Assembly: GCA_039908535.1 (NCBI GenBank)
Contig: JAMOAW010000035.1
Location: 1 to 45,922, forward strand
Direction: 5' to 3'
Source: JAMOAW01 sp039908535
Lineage (GTDB): Bacteria > Pseudomonadota > Magnetococcia > Magnetococcales > JADFZT01
DNA: 45,922 nucleotides
Below, in pieces: positions 35,712-43,390 of the stretch. Position numbers and translations under genes: made by a program. Numbering within the stretch: the stretch's first letter is position 1; the number at the start of each line of letters is the position of its first letter. The notes under the pieces are model-generated. The model had not been told where the DNA came from, did not search any database, and saw only the letters and a program-made list of their open reading frames with translations.

Positions 35712-37031
35712 TTACTCACCTGAAGAGATATCCAATAAACTCCGCTCCTCAACGGCTACCACCCCTTTTTCAATAATCAATTGCAACACTTTTTTCTCTT
35801 GAATTAAACCATCTACATAATCCATCTGATCTTTTCTGGTGCGCAACCATGCTTTCATTTTCTCTTTTTGCCCCGCATAAGGTGCAACCATCTCATCCAG
35901 TTGCGCCTCAATCTCTGGCTCTCCTACTACCAAATTTTCCTGCTTAAAGATTGATGCAATCAATAACCCTAACTTCACACGCTCCACCGCCGTTTCTTGA
36001 AATTGCGCCCGCAACATCTCTTGGCTGGAACCAATTTGCGCTTCCGACATCCCTTGACGCTGTAACTCCCCTTGAGCATGTTGAACCATGCCCATCAATT
36101 CCCGCTCTACCAATTGTGTGGGAAGTTCCATGGAATTAGATGCCAATAATTTGTCAAGAATCTGGCTTTTGATCTCCTTTTGAGCATACTTTTCACCGTC
36201 GCTGATAAATCGACCGCGAATATCTTCCCGCAACCGCGCCATCCCGCCTTCCGTCACACCCGCCCGTTTGGCCAATTCATCATCCACCTGCGGCAACGTC
36301 CCAGTCTGAACCTCCGATACCTGACAATGAAACACCGCCTCTTTCCCTGCCAATTCCCGAGCATGATAATTCTCTGGAAATGTCACCCGGACCTCGCGCT
36401 CCTCTCCAGCTGCCACCCCCTCCAACTGCTCCTCAAAACCTGGAATCAGCGTGTTTTTTCCTAAATCTAAAACAAAACCACTGGCCTTCCCACCCGGAAA
36501 GGGTACCCCATCCACCTTACCTTCAAACGCCATCACAATTCGATCACCAGGAGCAGCCTTGGCTTCCGCCTGGACAGCAAAATTCATATAATTCTTCCGC
36601 ATCTCCTCAACCGCCGAATCCACATCACTCTCGGTGAACACCACTTGCGGACGAATCAACTCCATCCCAACATACCCTTTGGCCTCAATTGTGGGCCAAA
36701 TCTGGAAAGAGGCACTATAAACATAGTCTTGATCCCGTGCAAAAATCCCTAGATCTAAGGTGGGAACCTCTATCGGTTGCAGACTATGCTCCTGCAACGC
36801 TTTAACAAATGTCTCCTCATGCAATTGCTGCGTCACACCTGAACGCAAATGATCCCCATAACGTGACTCAAGCAATTTCCGAGGTATTTTGCCACGCCGA
36901 AATCCTGGCATGGTCACCGTCTCTGATATACGTTTAATCTCTTGATCTAACAATATATTCACCCGTTCCGCCGGTATGCGGATGGTGAGATTGCGATCAA
37001 ACTGCCCCTTTTCCTCAAGCGTAACTTCCAT
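35712..37031 (-). CDS. tig: Trigger factor (ribosome-associated chaperone, peptidyl-prolyl isomerase)
   Basis: About 439 residues. N-terminal ribosome-binding domain with the docking motif region 'PGFRRGKIPRKLLESRYGD', a central FKBP-type PPIase domain ('GDRIVMAFEGKVDGVPFPGG' ... 'LIPGFEEQLEGVAAGEEREV'), and a C-terminal helical chaperone arm. I start at ATG 37031 (MEVTLEEKGQFDR), which matches the family. In-frame starts at 37067 and 37109 would add residues with no family match. It heads the tig-clpP-clpX-lon cluster. Confidence 0.94.
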   Translation of the reverse strand: MEVTLEEKGQFDRNLTIRIPAERVNILLDQEIKRISETVTMPGFRRGKIPRKLLESRYGDHLRSGVTQQLHEETFVKALQEHSLQPIEVPTLDLGIFARDQDYVYSASFQIWPTIEAKGYVGMELIRPQVVFTESDVDSAVEEMRKNYMNFAVQAEAKAAPGDRIVMAFEGKVDGVPFPGGKASGFVLDLGKNTLIPGFEEQLEGVAAGEEREVRVTFPENYHARELAGKEAVFHCQVSEVQTGTLPQVDDELAKRAGVTEGGMARLREDIRGRFISDGEKYAQKEIKSQILDKLLASNSMELPTQLVERELMGMVQHAQGELQRQGMSEAQIGSSQEMLRAQFQETAVERVKLGLLIASIFKQENLVVGEPEIEAQLDEMVAPYAGQKEKMKAWLRTRKDQMDYVDGLIQEKKVLQLIIEKGVVAVEERSLLDISSGE

Positions 37032-37206
37032 GGCGTACTTTATGTTCCCGGTTGGAGAGAATAACATGTCTTCAGTAGCATCATACCCTGCATACCCAAC
37101 AAAGGGCAATCCGCATCCTTAACTTTTTTCTACATTTGCAACAAAACATCTTGACTTCAAACAAAGCAACGACAAACTCTAGACTTTTTCAGCCTTACAC
37201 AACTTC

Positions 37207-37227
37207 TGTGGAAAAGGCTGTGGATAA
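37207..37227 (-). promoter_or_regulatory. Pair of DnaA-box-like sites upstream of tig
   Basis: TGTGGATAA at 37219-37227 is the exact complement of the consensus DnaA box TTATCCACA. TGTGGAAAA at 37207-37215 (complement TTTTCCACA) is a one-mismatch box on the same strand, 12 nt away. An AT-rich tract follows at about 37255-37335. Possible DnaA-controlled promoter or replication-related site; two boxes are too few to call an origin. The rest of 37032-37452 holds no gene apart from repeat copy 10. Confidence 0.35.
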
Positions 37228-37328
37228 AACTCCTTGAAAGACGACTTCCTCCTGATAAAAAAAGCCTTTACACCCAATTGCCTATTTTTTAATCATTCAT
37301 TTTTATATTTAATTTTCAACATATTAAC

Positions 37329-37431
37329 AAAAAAACAAAACCATTGAGGATGAATCCCCAACCCCCCTCTTTTTTTTGATCATTTAAAAAAACAGGTATT
37401 GAAAAACGGTTTTCCGCCAGCCAAGGTGCAC
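37329..37431 (+). repeat. Dispersed hairpin repeat, copy 10 (degenerate)
   Basis: Recognisable as CAAAACCATTGAGGATGAATCCCC, CCCCCCTCTTTTTTTT, an A-tract, ACGGTTTTCCG (remnant of the GGCGG-TTCT-CCGCC hairpin, with the loop changed to TTT) and CCAAGGT. The left GCCCTGCGGGC hairpin is missing. It lies just downstream of the secreted Cys-rich protein. Confidence 0.65.
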
Positions 37432-37452
37432 ATTTCCTCCCCTGCAACCTCC

Positions 37453-37884
37453 CTACCGAAGACCAGGCACTGGCGCATAACTCGGACTTGAAAGATAACG
37501 ATCTTTCGCCGGTTGCACCCAATCATAAGAAACACTCGATTGAAAACTCATATTAGGATTCCCAATACAATCGGCTTTGCGAGCCAAGGCCTGCACCTCA
37601 CAGCTGGCCTGATCCAGATAAATACACTCCGTCCGCCAATTTTCTACCACACAAAAGGGTGCGCCTCCAGAAGGAGGAACCATCCCATGCGGATTTAAAA
37701 CACACGCGCCCTGCTCTCCCAACGCCTTTTGACATGCCGCTAAATCGGCAAAATGACACCGCTCACCACTAAAATCCTCCAAACAATACAATCCATCCGC
37801 ACAACCCGCCCGTATAGATAAAAATAAAAAAATTCCCACCAAAAAAAATTGATAAATCCTACCCCTGGACTCCCTATCTTCCAT
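37453..37884 (-). CDS. Small secreted Cys-rich protein with two DUF3551-like repeats
   Basis: 143 residues. A signal peptide (about residues 10-30, hydrophobic core FFLVGIFLFLSI) ends near AGCADG. Two related units follow: 'YCLEDFSGERCHFADLAACQ ... ACVLNPHG' and 'FCVVENWRTECIYLDQASCE ... DCIGNPN', each with four Cys in the spacing C-x8-C-x6/7-C-x8/9-C and ending in NP. This resembles DUF3551, a periplasmic/secreted domain of unknown function. Start ATG 37884 has AAAGGTGG 8 nt upstream, while the ATG at 37905 has no ribosome binding site. It lies 5 nt after the restored ridA stop, so it is probably co-transcribed with relA-ridA. Confidence 0.6.
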   Translation of the reverse strand: MEDRESRGRIYQFFLVGIFLFLSIRAGCADGLYCLEDFSGERCHFADLAACQKALGEQGACVLNPHGMVPPSGGAPFCVVENWRTECIYLDQASCEVQALARKADCIGNPNMSFQSSVSYDWVQPAKDRYLSSPSYAPVPGLR

Positions 37885-37888
37885 CACG

Positions 37889-38244
37889 CTAACCACCTTT
37901 ACCATGACAATATGCGATCCCCTCTATCTCTACCCGTGCCCCGCGTGGCAAAGAGGCAACCCCAACCCCTCATTTACCAACGCAAAATCTTTTAAATCCA
38001 CCAAATAAACCGTTGTCCTTACCAAATCCGATAAACCGGCTCCCGCCTCTGCCAATACCGCCGCCAAATTATCCATCACTTGGCACACCTGATCCGTCAT
38101 ATCCCCAGTAACCAACTCCCCACTCTGAGGATCCAGAGGAATCTGACCAGAAAGAAAGAGCCACTCCCCAACCCGAACTGCCTGACTATAGGGCCCAATG
38201 GCCCGTGGTGCTTTCATACTGCGTATGGCTTGTGAAATCATCAC
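37889..38244 (-). pseudogene. ridA: RidA (2-iminobutanoate/2-iminopropanoate deaminase), frameshifted
   Basis: RidA clears reactive enamines/imines made by PLP enzymes. Frame 1 gives a normal start ('MKAPRAIGPYSQAVRVGEWL' ... 'GDMTDQVCQVMDNLAAVLAE' ... 'TTVYLVDLKDFALVNE'), then diverges and stops at 37930. In another frame the true C-terminus resumes from codon 37960: V-A-S-L-P-R-G-A-R-V-E-I-E-G-I-A-Y-C, ending at TAG 37889-37891. Between 'VNE' and 'VASLPRG' family members have about 17 residues including the catalytic Arg. Only 8 nt (37961-37968) remain, which fits loss of about 43 nt. It may be an assembly fault. It starts 7 nt after the relA/spoT stop. Confidence 0.8.
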
Positions 38245-38250
38245 CTATCC

Positions 38251-40419
38251 CTATTCCCGAATGCGCTCAACCGATAACACCGCTGGCAATGATCGTATTT
38301 TATCCATAATTCGATCTAAGACATCAAGGCTCGAAACCTCTATATCCAAATATAATTGACAAGGATCTCGGTCCCTATCCTGAAATTGTGCATGCAAAAC
38401 AATACTTTTAGCATCTATCACCTCTTGACTCACCTGGGCGACAATCTCCCGACTATTGTTCACCACCGCTCGTAACCGTGCCTTATGACCCTGTTTATCC
38501 AAATCCGGCCACTGCAAATCCGCAATCCAACGCTCCGGCTGATCCAACAAAGGTATTAAATTTCGGCACTGAGATTGATGCACCGTAATCCCCTTCCCCG
38601 TCGTCACAATACCAACAATCAAATCCCCCGGAATTGGACTACAGCAACGGGCCGCATAAACTTCCATATCCGTCATCACCCCAGAAATCTTCAGTAAACC
38701 TTCCCGATGCTCCTCAGACTTGCGTTCACTCCCAGAAGACGACTTCACCCGCCCTACACCACGCTCAACCGCACGCCGGGCATATTCTGGAAACATGCGG
38801 TGAAAAACCTGCTGGGCCGATAGTCGAGATGAGCCTATCTGATAAAGCAACTCTTCCTCACCTGCAACCTTCCACTCGGTCGCCGCCTGATTTAATAATT
38901 TTTCCCGCAACGAAACCCCTAAACCAGCCTTTCGAACCTCCCGCTCCAAAAGCTCACGCCCTAAATCAATCGACTCCAACCGCTTTTGCTCTTTATCCCA
39001 GCGGGTAATTCGATATTTGGCCCGACCACTCTTGACAAACTGCAGCCAGTTCATATTCGGATGAGAATGGTTTCCCGTTATAATCTCTACCGTGTCCCCC
39101 GTCTGCAATGTCGTCTTTAAAGGGACCATACGACCATTGACGCGACATCCCTGGCACCGATCCCCTACCTCTGAATGAACCGCATAGGCAAAATCCACAG
39201 GCGTAGACCCCTTGGGAAGGGTAATAATGTCACCATTGGGCGTAAATAAATATATTTCATCTGGAAAAAGATCAATCTTGACGTTTTCTAAAAATTGCAC
39301 AGGATCTTCGGCATTCTGATGTGTCTCCACAATCTGCTTTAAATAGGCATATCCAGTCGCCGTCGAACTCTTCTTCGTATGAATCCCACCCTTATAGCTC
39401 CAATGCGCCGCGACACCACTCTCGGCAATCTGATGCATCTTTTCAGTCCGAATTTGAACCTCAATCTGATTGCCAAAAGGACCAATCACCACCGTGTGCA
39501 ACGATTGATACCCATTGCTCTTGGGAAGGGCAATATAATCCTTAAATCGACCCGGAACCGGCATAAACTCCCCATGTATCATGCCTAAGGCCCAATAACA
39601 ATCACTCTTTTTGCGCACAATAATTCGGTACCCGACCAAATCGTGCAATTCATCAAACGTAATATTCTTGCGCGTAATTTTCGTCCAAATCGAATAAAGA
39701 TGCTTCTCGCGTCCAACAACCTGCGACGCAATACCATGTTTGCGCATGAGCTTTTTGAAAAGCGCAATCACCTTGCGCATGTCGTCCGCTCCCCCTTCGC
39801 GGCGTTTTTCGACAAGCGATTTTATCTCTTCATAAATAGCCGGATAAAGCAAACGAAATGCAAAATCTTCCAGTTCACTCTTGATCCAATAGATCCCCAA
39901 ACGATGGGCAATCGGAGCCAGAATCTCCAATATTTCCCACCCCTTTTTGGGATCAACCACGACATCGGAATGTTGAGCTACAGAACGAATTTGGTACAAA
40001 CAGAGAGATAAACGAACCAAAATCACCCGGATATCCCGAGCCATAGCCAAAATCATCTTGCGATGATCCTCGGCTTGCGATTCCGATTTGACCCGATTCG
40101 GTAACATGGAAATGCGGGTGACCCCCTCAACTAAAAAGGCAACATCCCCACCAAAAACCTCTTTAATCCGTTCCAACGTCACCAAACGCCCGTTAACCGC
40201 ACCTACTAAAATACCCGCAATAATGGAGGCCGTATCTAGACGCAAATCAATTAAAACAGAGGCAATCTCTTCCACCGCCGATGGCTGCCAACTGGACGCT
40301 AAAACCACCTCACTCTTGGGCAAATCATGAATAAAACGGTAGGCAACATGGAGCAAATCCAGATTCGCATCTGGATTATAGTTCAATACACGACGAATGG
40401 TGCTTGTCCAGGTCTTCAT
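38251..40419 (-). CDS. RelA/SpoT-family (p)ppGpp synthetase with degenerate HD hydrolase domain
   Basis: A 722-residue long RSH protein. The N-terminal HD region is recognisable but its metal ligands are gone: HPI to Q45-P-S, the HD pair to V72-G73, and SDRLHN to S138-L-C-L-Y-Q. The synthetase is intact: 'GREKHLYSIWTKI', 'RFKDYIALPKSNGYQSLHT' (R291-D294) and 'EVQIRTEKMHQIAESGVAAHW'. TGS (about 'DEIYLFTPNGDIITLPKGST'), helical, conserved-Cys ('ARCCSPIPGD') and ACT domains follow. Predicted to make but not degrade (p)ppGpp in the stringent response. Start ATG 40419 with AAGG upstream. It lies downstream of gmk-rpoZ as in spoT loci. Confidence 0.88.
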   Translation of the reverse strand: MKTWTSTIRRVLNYNPDANLDLLHVAYRFIHDLPKSEVVLASSWQPSAVEEIASVLIDLRLDTASIIAGILVGAVNGRLVTLERIKEVFGGDVAFLVEGVTRISMLPNRVKSESQAEDHRKMILAMARDIRVILVRLSLCLYQIRSVAQHSDVVVDPKKGWEILEILAPIAHRLGIYWIKSELEDFAFRLLYPAIYEEIKSLVEKRREGGADDMRKVIALFKKLMRKHGIASQVVGREKHLYSIWTKITRKNITFDELHDLVGYRIIVRKKSDCYWALGMIHGEFMPVPGRFKDYIALPKSNGYQSLHTVVIGPFGNQIEVQIRTEKMHQIAESGVAAHWSYKGGIHTKKSSTATGYAYLKQIVETHQNAEDPVQFLENVKIDLFPDEIYLFTPNGDIITLPKGSTPVDFAYAVHSEVGDRCQGCRVNGRMVPLKTTLQTGDTVEIITGNHSHPNMNWLQFVKSGRAKYRITRWDKEQKRLESIDLGRELLEREVRKAGLGVSLREKLLNQAATEWKVAGEEELLYQIGSSRLSAQQVFHRMFPEYARRAVERGVGRVKSSSGSERKSEEHREGLLKISGVMTDMEVYAARCCSPIPGDLIVGIVTTGKGITVHQSQCRNLIPLLDQPERWIADLQWPDLDKQGHKARLRAVVNNSREIVAQVSQEVIDAKSIVLHAQFQDRDRDPCQLYLDIEVSSLDVLDRIMDKIRSLPAVLSVERIRE

Positions 40420-40585
40420 AGAAACCTTGCCACAACCATGGATCGGAAAAAAATCGTTAAGTGGATTGGTACCGAAAAATCAATGTGTTCGGAATATTCT
40501 CTATTAAACAAATAAAGAACAACGGCCTACCCCCCTTTTTTTCTGTCCTGCCGACTGACACACTCTCTTCATCAAACGCAATCGA

Positions 40586-40954
40586 TCATATATCCTCTTC
40601 TGGAAGATCCAAATCGTTGGCCGCATCGGAAATTGGAAAAATATCCTCCCCCATCTCCCCAATATCCACCCCAAGCAATTGAATCTCCTCCGCCATCAAA
40701 TCTTTGGCCTCTAAATCAACCAACTCCGACTCTTCTGCCTCTTCTGGAATTTGACTCATTTTACATAATTCGCTAATATCTATTGAATTTTCAGCAAGTT
40801 CTCTCAGAGCCAAAACCGTGTTTTTATCATTATCAGCAGGCAAGCTTGGTTCTGCCCCTTTGGTGAGCTGCCGTGTCCGGCGAGCCGCAAGTATCACTAA
40901 ATCAAAACGGTTTGGTACATTCAGAAGACAATCCTCTACCGTAACCCGAGCCAT
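40586..40954 (-). CDS. rpoZ: DNA-directed RNA polymerase subunit omega
   Basis: 122 residues. 'MARVTVEDCLLNVPNRFDLV' and 'AARRTRQLTKGAEPSLPADN' followed by 'KNTVLALRELAE' are the conserved omega core. Residues about 65-122 form a long acidic tail, common in alphaproteobacterial omega. ATG 40954 is used (AGGAG 11 nt upstream). The ATG at 40984 would add ten residues unlike the family. Omega binds ppGpp together with beta', so its position beside relA/spoT is functional as well as traditional. Confidence 0.93.
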   Translation of the reverse strand: MARVTVEDCLLNVPNRFDLVILAARRTRQLTKGAEPSLPADNDKNTVLALRELAENSIDISELCKMSQIPEEAEESELVDLEAKDLMAEEIQLLGVDIGEMGEDIFPISDAANDLDLPEEDI

Positions 40955-40995
40955 TTTATTCCCACTCCTAATTTTAAAATCCAATAAAAACGCAG

Positions 40996-41157
40996 AACAT
41001 GATGCCCTGCGGACAAAAAATTAAAATCTAAAGACAAAACCCTGGGGATGAATCCCCCAGACCCCCTCTTTTTTTTTAAGTATTAAAAGAAAAGGGTGGG
41101 AGGATTGGGGGCGGTTCTCCGCCCCCCAAGGTCTTGATTTTTATCTTTCCGATACAT
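40996..41157 (+). repeat. Dispersed hairpin repeat, copy 11
   Basis: Near full-length: AACATGATGCCCTGCGGAC, CTGGGGAT/ATCCCCCAG (one G shorter), CCCCCTC T-tract, GTATTAAAAGAAAAGG (same variant block as copy 1), GGGGGCGG/CCGCCCCCC, CAAGGTCTTG, CTTTCCGATACAT. It fills the gap between rpoZ and gmk, and its right edge ends 19 nt from the gmk stop codon. Confidence 0.9.
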
Positions 41158-41175
41158 CAAAAAAAAAGCCCTTCC

Positions 41176-41748
41176 TCACAAATCAAATCCAGCCAAAATT
41201 TCCTTGGCATCCTCTTCCAAACGGAGACGACGCAACCGTTCGGCCTGCAAAATGGTCTCCAGTTCCACATGAGCCCGAGTCAAATCGTCGGCCTTTGCCA
41301 TACGACCAGCGATAACTTCCTCGGAATCTTTGCCACGACCACGCAACCGCTCCTCCAATTTGCTCCGCGAAGGAGGCGAAATAAAAACACTCACCACATC
41401 CCCCGACCGCAACCCCGCCCGTACCTGCCGAGCACCTTGCCAATCAATGTCCAACAAGACATCCTCTCCACGAGCCAAGGCCTCTTCAACAACAATTCGT
41501 GAGGTGCCATAAGAGTGACCAAAAACCGCTGCCCATTCCAAAAAGGCCCCCTGCACCACCAATTGACGAAATTTCTCCTGCGTACAAAAATAATAATCAA
41601 TCCCCTCCTGCTCCCCAGCACGGGGCGCACGGGTGGTCGTGGAAACCGACAAATTAATACCGGACGAGGAAACCAATAATTGCCGTGCCAACGTACTCTT
41701 CCCAGCTCCTGAAGGGGCGGACAGTATCAAAACGAAACCACGGCGCAT
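41176..41748 (-). CDS. gmk: Guanylate kinase
   Basis: 190 residues; converts GMP to GDP. P-loop 'LSAPSGAGKSTLARQLL' at about 8-24, 'STTTRAPRAGEQEGIDYYF' for GMP binding, 'FLEWAAVFGHSYGT' and 'VLLDIDWQGARQVR'. ATG 41748 has a strong GGAGAGGAG 7 nt upstream; the in-frame upstream ATGs lie in repeat-derived sequence. Order yicC-gmk-rpoZ-relA/spoT is the usual one. It is flanked on both sides by repeat copies 11 and 12. Confidence 0.95.
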   Translation of the reverse strand: MRRGFVLILSAPSGAGKSTLARQLLVSSSGINLSVSTTTRAPRAGEQEGIDYYFCTQEKFRQLVVQGAFLEWAAVFGHSYGTSRIVVEEALARGEDVLLDIDWQGARQVRAGLRSGDVVSVFISPPSRSKLEERLRGRGKDSEEVIAGRMAKADDLTRAHVELETILQAERLRRLRLEEDAKEILAGFDL

Positions 41749-41770
41749 ACCAAACTCCTCTCCTTTTCTG

Positions 41771-41931
41771 AACATGATGCCCTGCGGGCAAACAAAAATC
41801 AAAGACCAAACCCTGGGGGATGAATCCCCCAGACCCCCTCTTTTTTTTAAGAATTACAAGAAAAGGGTGGGGGGGGATTGGGGGGCGGTTCTCCGCCCTC
41901 CAAGGTCTTGATCTTTATTTTTCCAATACAT
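41771..41931 (+). repeat. Dispersed hairpin repeat, copy 12
   Basis: Full-length: AACATGATGCCCTGCGGGC, CTGGGGGAT/ATCCCCCAG, CCCCCTC T-tract, GGGGGGCGG/CCGCCCTCC (one mismatch), CAAGGTCTTG, TTTTTCCAATACAT. The right edge lies 8 nt from the yicC stop codon, between yicC and gmk. Confidence 0.9.
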
Positions 41932-41938
41932 AAATATC

Positions 41939-42823
41939 TTATTCCAAATTTTGCACCTGCTCACGCAACTGCTCGACAAACGTCTTTAAGTCCACTCCAC
42001 ACCGTGAGAGTTCCGAATCCTGCGACTTGGAACAAAATGTATTGGCCTCTCTGTTTAACTCCTGACACAAAAAATCCAACCGACGTCCCACAGCTCCAGA
42101 GCTGCTTAAAACCGAACGCATCTCCCCAATATGAATCATCAGGCGATCCAACTCCTCCGCCACATCCATTCGATTAAGAAAAAAAACAATCTCCTGACCA
42201 AGCCGATCTTCATCAACCCCTGCACCTGCAAATTCCGCCAACCGTTCCCGCAACCGTTCCTGGTGCTGACCACGCACAGTCGGTAAAATCCCCTTCAATC
42301 GAACCAATACCCCCGCAACTTGATCCAAAAGAGATTCTAAAACCAAACAAATATTTCGTCCCTCCCCCTGCCTGGATGCCAACAACTGCCCAGCCGCCTC
42401 CTCTAAGGTGTCCAAAATGGCCGACCCAATCGCCTCTTGTGCCCCCTGAGCCACCACTCCCCTCTGTTCGCAAACCAAGCCTGGCCATCTCATCAAACAC
42501 TCCATACTCATCCGACCTCGACCGCCACCCAGGCTTTGCAATCTTTCTTCCACCTGCAACAAAGCACCCAACACCTGTTCATCCACACTCCAACCAAAAC
42601 CCTGACGCAAAACTGGAGATAATAAAACATGTCCCTCAATCCGCCCACGGGCAAAATATTTTCTTAACAACGTCGCTGCCGCTATCTCCAATTCTGCATA
42701 TCCATCCGGCAAACGAATCGCTAAATCCAAAAATCGATGATTCACAGACTTAAGCTGCCAAACGATTTGAACATCCCCCTCCAGTCGCTCAAATCGAGCA
42801 AATCCTGTCATACTCTGACGCAT
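41939..42823 (-). CDS. yicC: YicC-family endoribonuclease
   Basis: 294 residues. N-terminal 'QSMTGFARFER' and 'LKSVNHRFLDLAIRLPDGYA' form the YicC core, and the C-terminal DUF1732 part has 'EELDRLMIHIGEM', 'VGRRLDFLCQELNREANTFC' and the terminal 'KTFVEQLREQVQNLE'. The E. coli member is a ribonuclease implicated in sRNA turnover. ATG 42823 is preferred (M-R-Q-S-M-T-G-F). A TTG at 42838 would add five residues. Confidence 0.92.
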   Translation of the reverse strand: MRQSMTGFARFERLEGDVQIVWQLKSVNHRFLDLAIRLPDGYAELEIAAATLLRKYFARGRIEGHVLLSPVLRQGFGWSVDEQVLGALLQVEERLQSLGGGRGRMSMECLMRWPGLVCEQRGVVAQGAQEAIGSAILDTLEEAAGQLLASRQGEGRNICLVLESLLDQVAGVLVRLKGILPTVRGQHQERLRERLAEFAGAGVDEDRLGQEIVFFLNRMDVAEELDRLMIHIGEMRSVLSSSGAVGRRLDFLCQELNREANTFCSKSQDSELSRCGVDLKTFVEQLREQVQNLE

Positions 42824-42889
42824 AGATATCCAACTCAAAAAGGAATAAACAGAATTAAATTAAATATAGTGGCGTGATGTTTTAGGTTT

Positions 42890-42923
42890 CAACCCGGTCC
42901 GTCTGAACAATCAGACCGGGTTG
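42890..42923. terminator. Strong hairpin between ferredoxin gene and yicC
   Basis: CAACCCGGTC (42890-42899) pairs with GACCGGGTTG (42914-42923), a perfect 10-bp stem. The loop contains a second overlapping pairing (GTCTGA/TCAGAC), so two alternative folds share bases. No T-run follows on the minus strand, so it is either a Rho-assisted or processed 3' end of the ferredoxin mRNA. Confidence 0.5.
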
Positions 42924-42979
42924 ATCTCCCTCTGTGCTCAACAGGGTGCCCAGAATGACACCCTTAAGAAACCATTCCT

Positions 42980-43237
42980 CTAACTATGAATGGCGTCATA
43001 CTTGGCTTGCAACTCTTCTTTGCTCTCTTCATGTGCGGGATCCGGTTCAATACACTCCACCGGACAAACCTCTACGCATTGTGGCTCATCAAAAGCCCCA
43101 ACGCATTCTGTACAAAGATCTGTATGAATGTAATAGATATCACGATCCACATCCGAGCCATCGGTAATCGCCTCATTAGGGCATTCCGGTAGACACACAT
43201 CGCAGTTTGTACAATCTTCTGTAATAATTAAGGCCAT
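42980..43237 (-). CDS. 2[4Fe-4S] ferredoxin (Allochromatium/YfhL type)
   Basis: 85 residues. First cluster set C9, C12, C15 and C19 (CTNCDVCLPECP); second C42, C45, C54 and C58 with an eight-residue insert between the second and third Cys (CTECVGAFDEPQCVEVCP), and an extra C62. The acidic helical C-terminus is typical of the Allochromatium-type low-potential ferredoxins. It is probably a monocistronic electron carrier. In an organism with ATP-citrate lyase, ferredoxin-linked 2-oxoacid synthases would need such a donor (inference). GGAGGAAAG precedes the ATG. Confidence 0.92.
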   Translation of the reverse strand: MALIITEDCTNCDVCLPECPNEAITDGSDVDRDIYYIHTDLCTECVGAFDEPQCVEVCPVECIEPDPAHEESKEELQAKYDAIHS

Positions 43238-43390
43238 GGGTCTTTCCTCCTACAAAAAAAGTTCCAGAATTGTTCAGAGCCTTGCTTGTTAGCAGAGTTA
43301 TCAAGCAATGGCAAGCAATAGCAACACACCATGATACAAAATTTCACAATCTTAGCCGTTCGTCAAACCAAAAAAATATAAAACCAACAT

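Noticed and set aside
37185..37340. Chromosomal replication origin
   Set aside because: Only two DnaA boxes and no dnaA, dnaN, gidA or parAB neighbours; kept only as a low-confidence site.
211..41931. Dispersed repeats as a CRISPR array or insertion sequences
   Set aside because: Copies are kilobases apart or in simple pairs, without regular spacers, cas genes, transposase genes or terminal inverted repeats.
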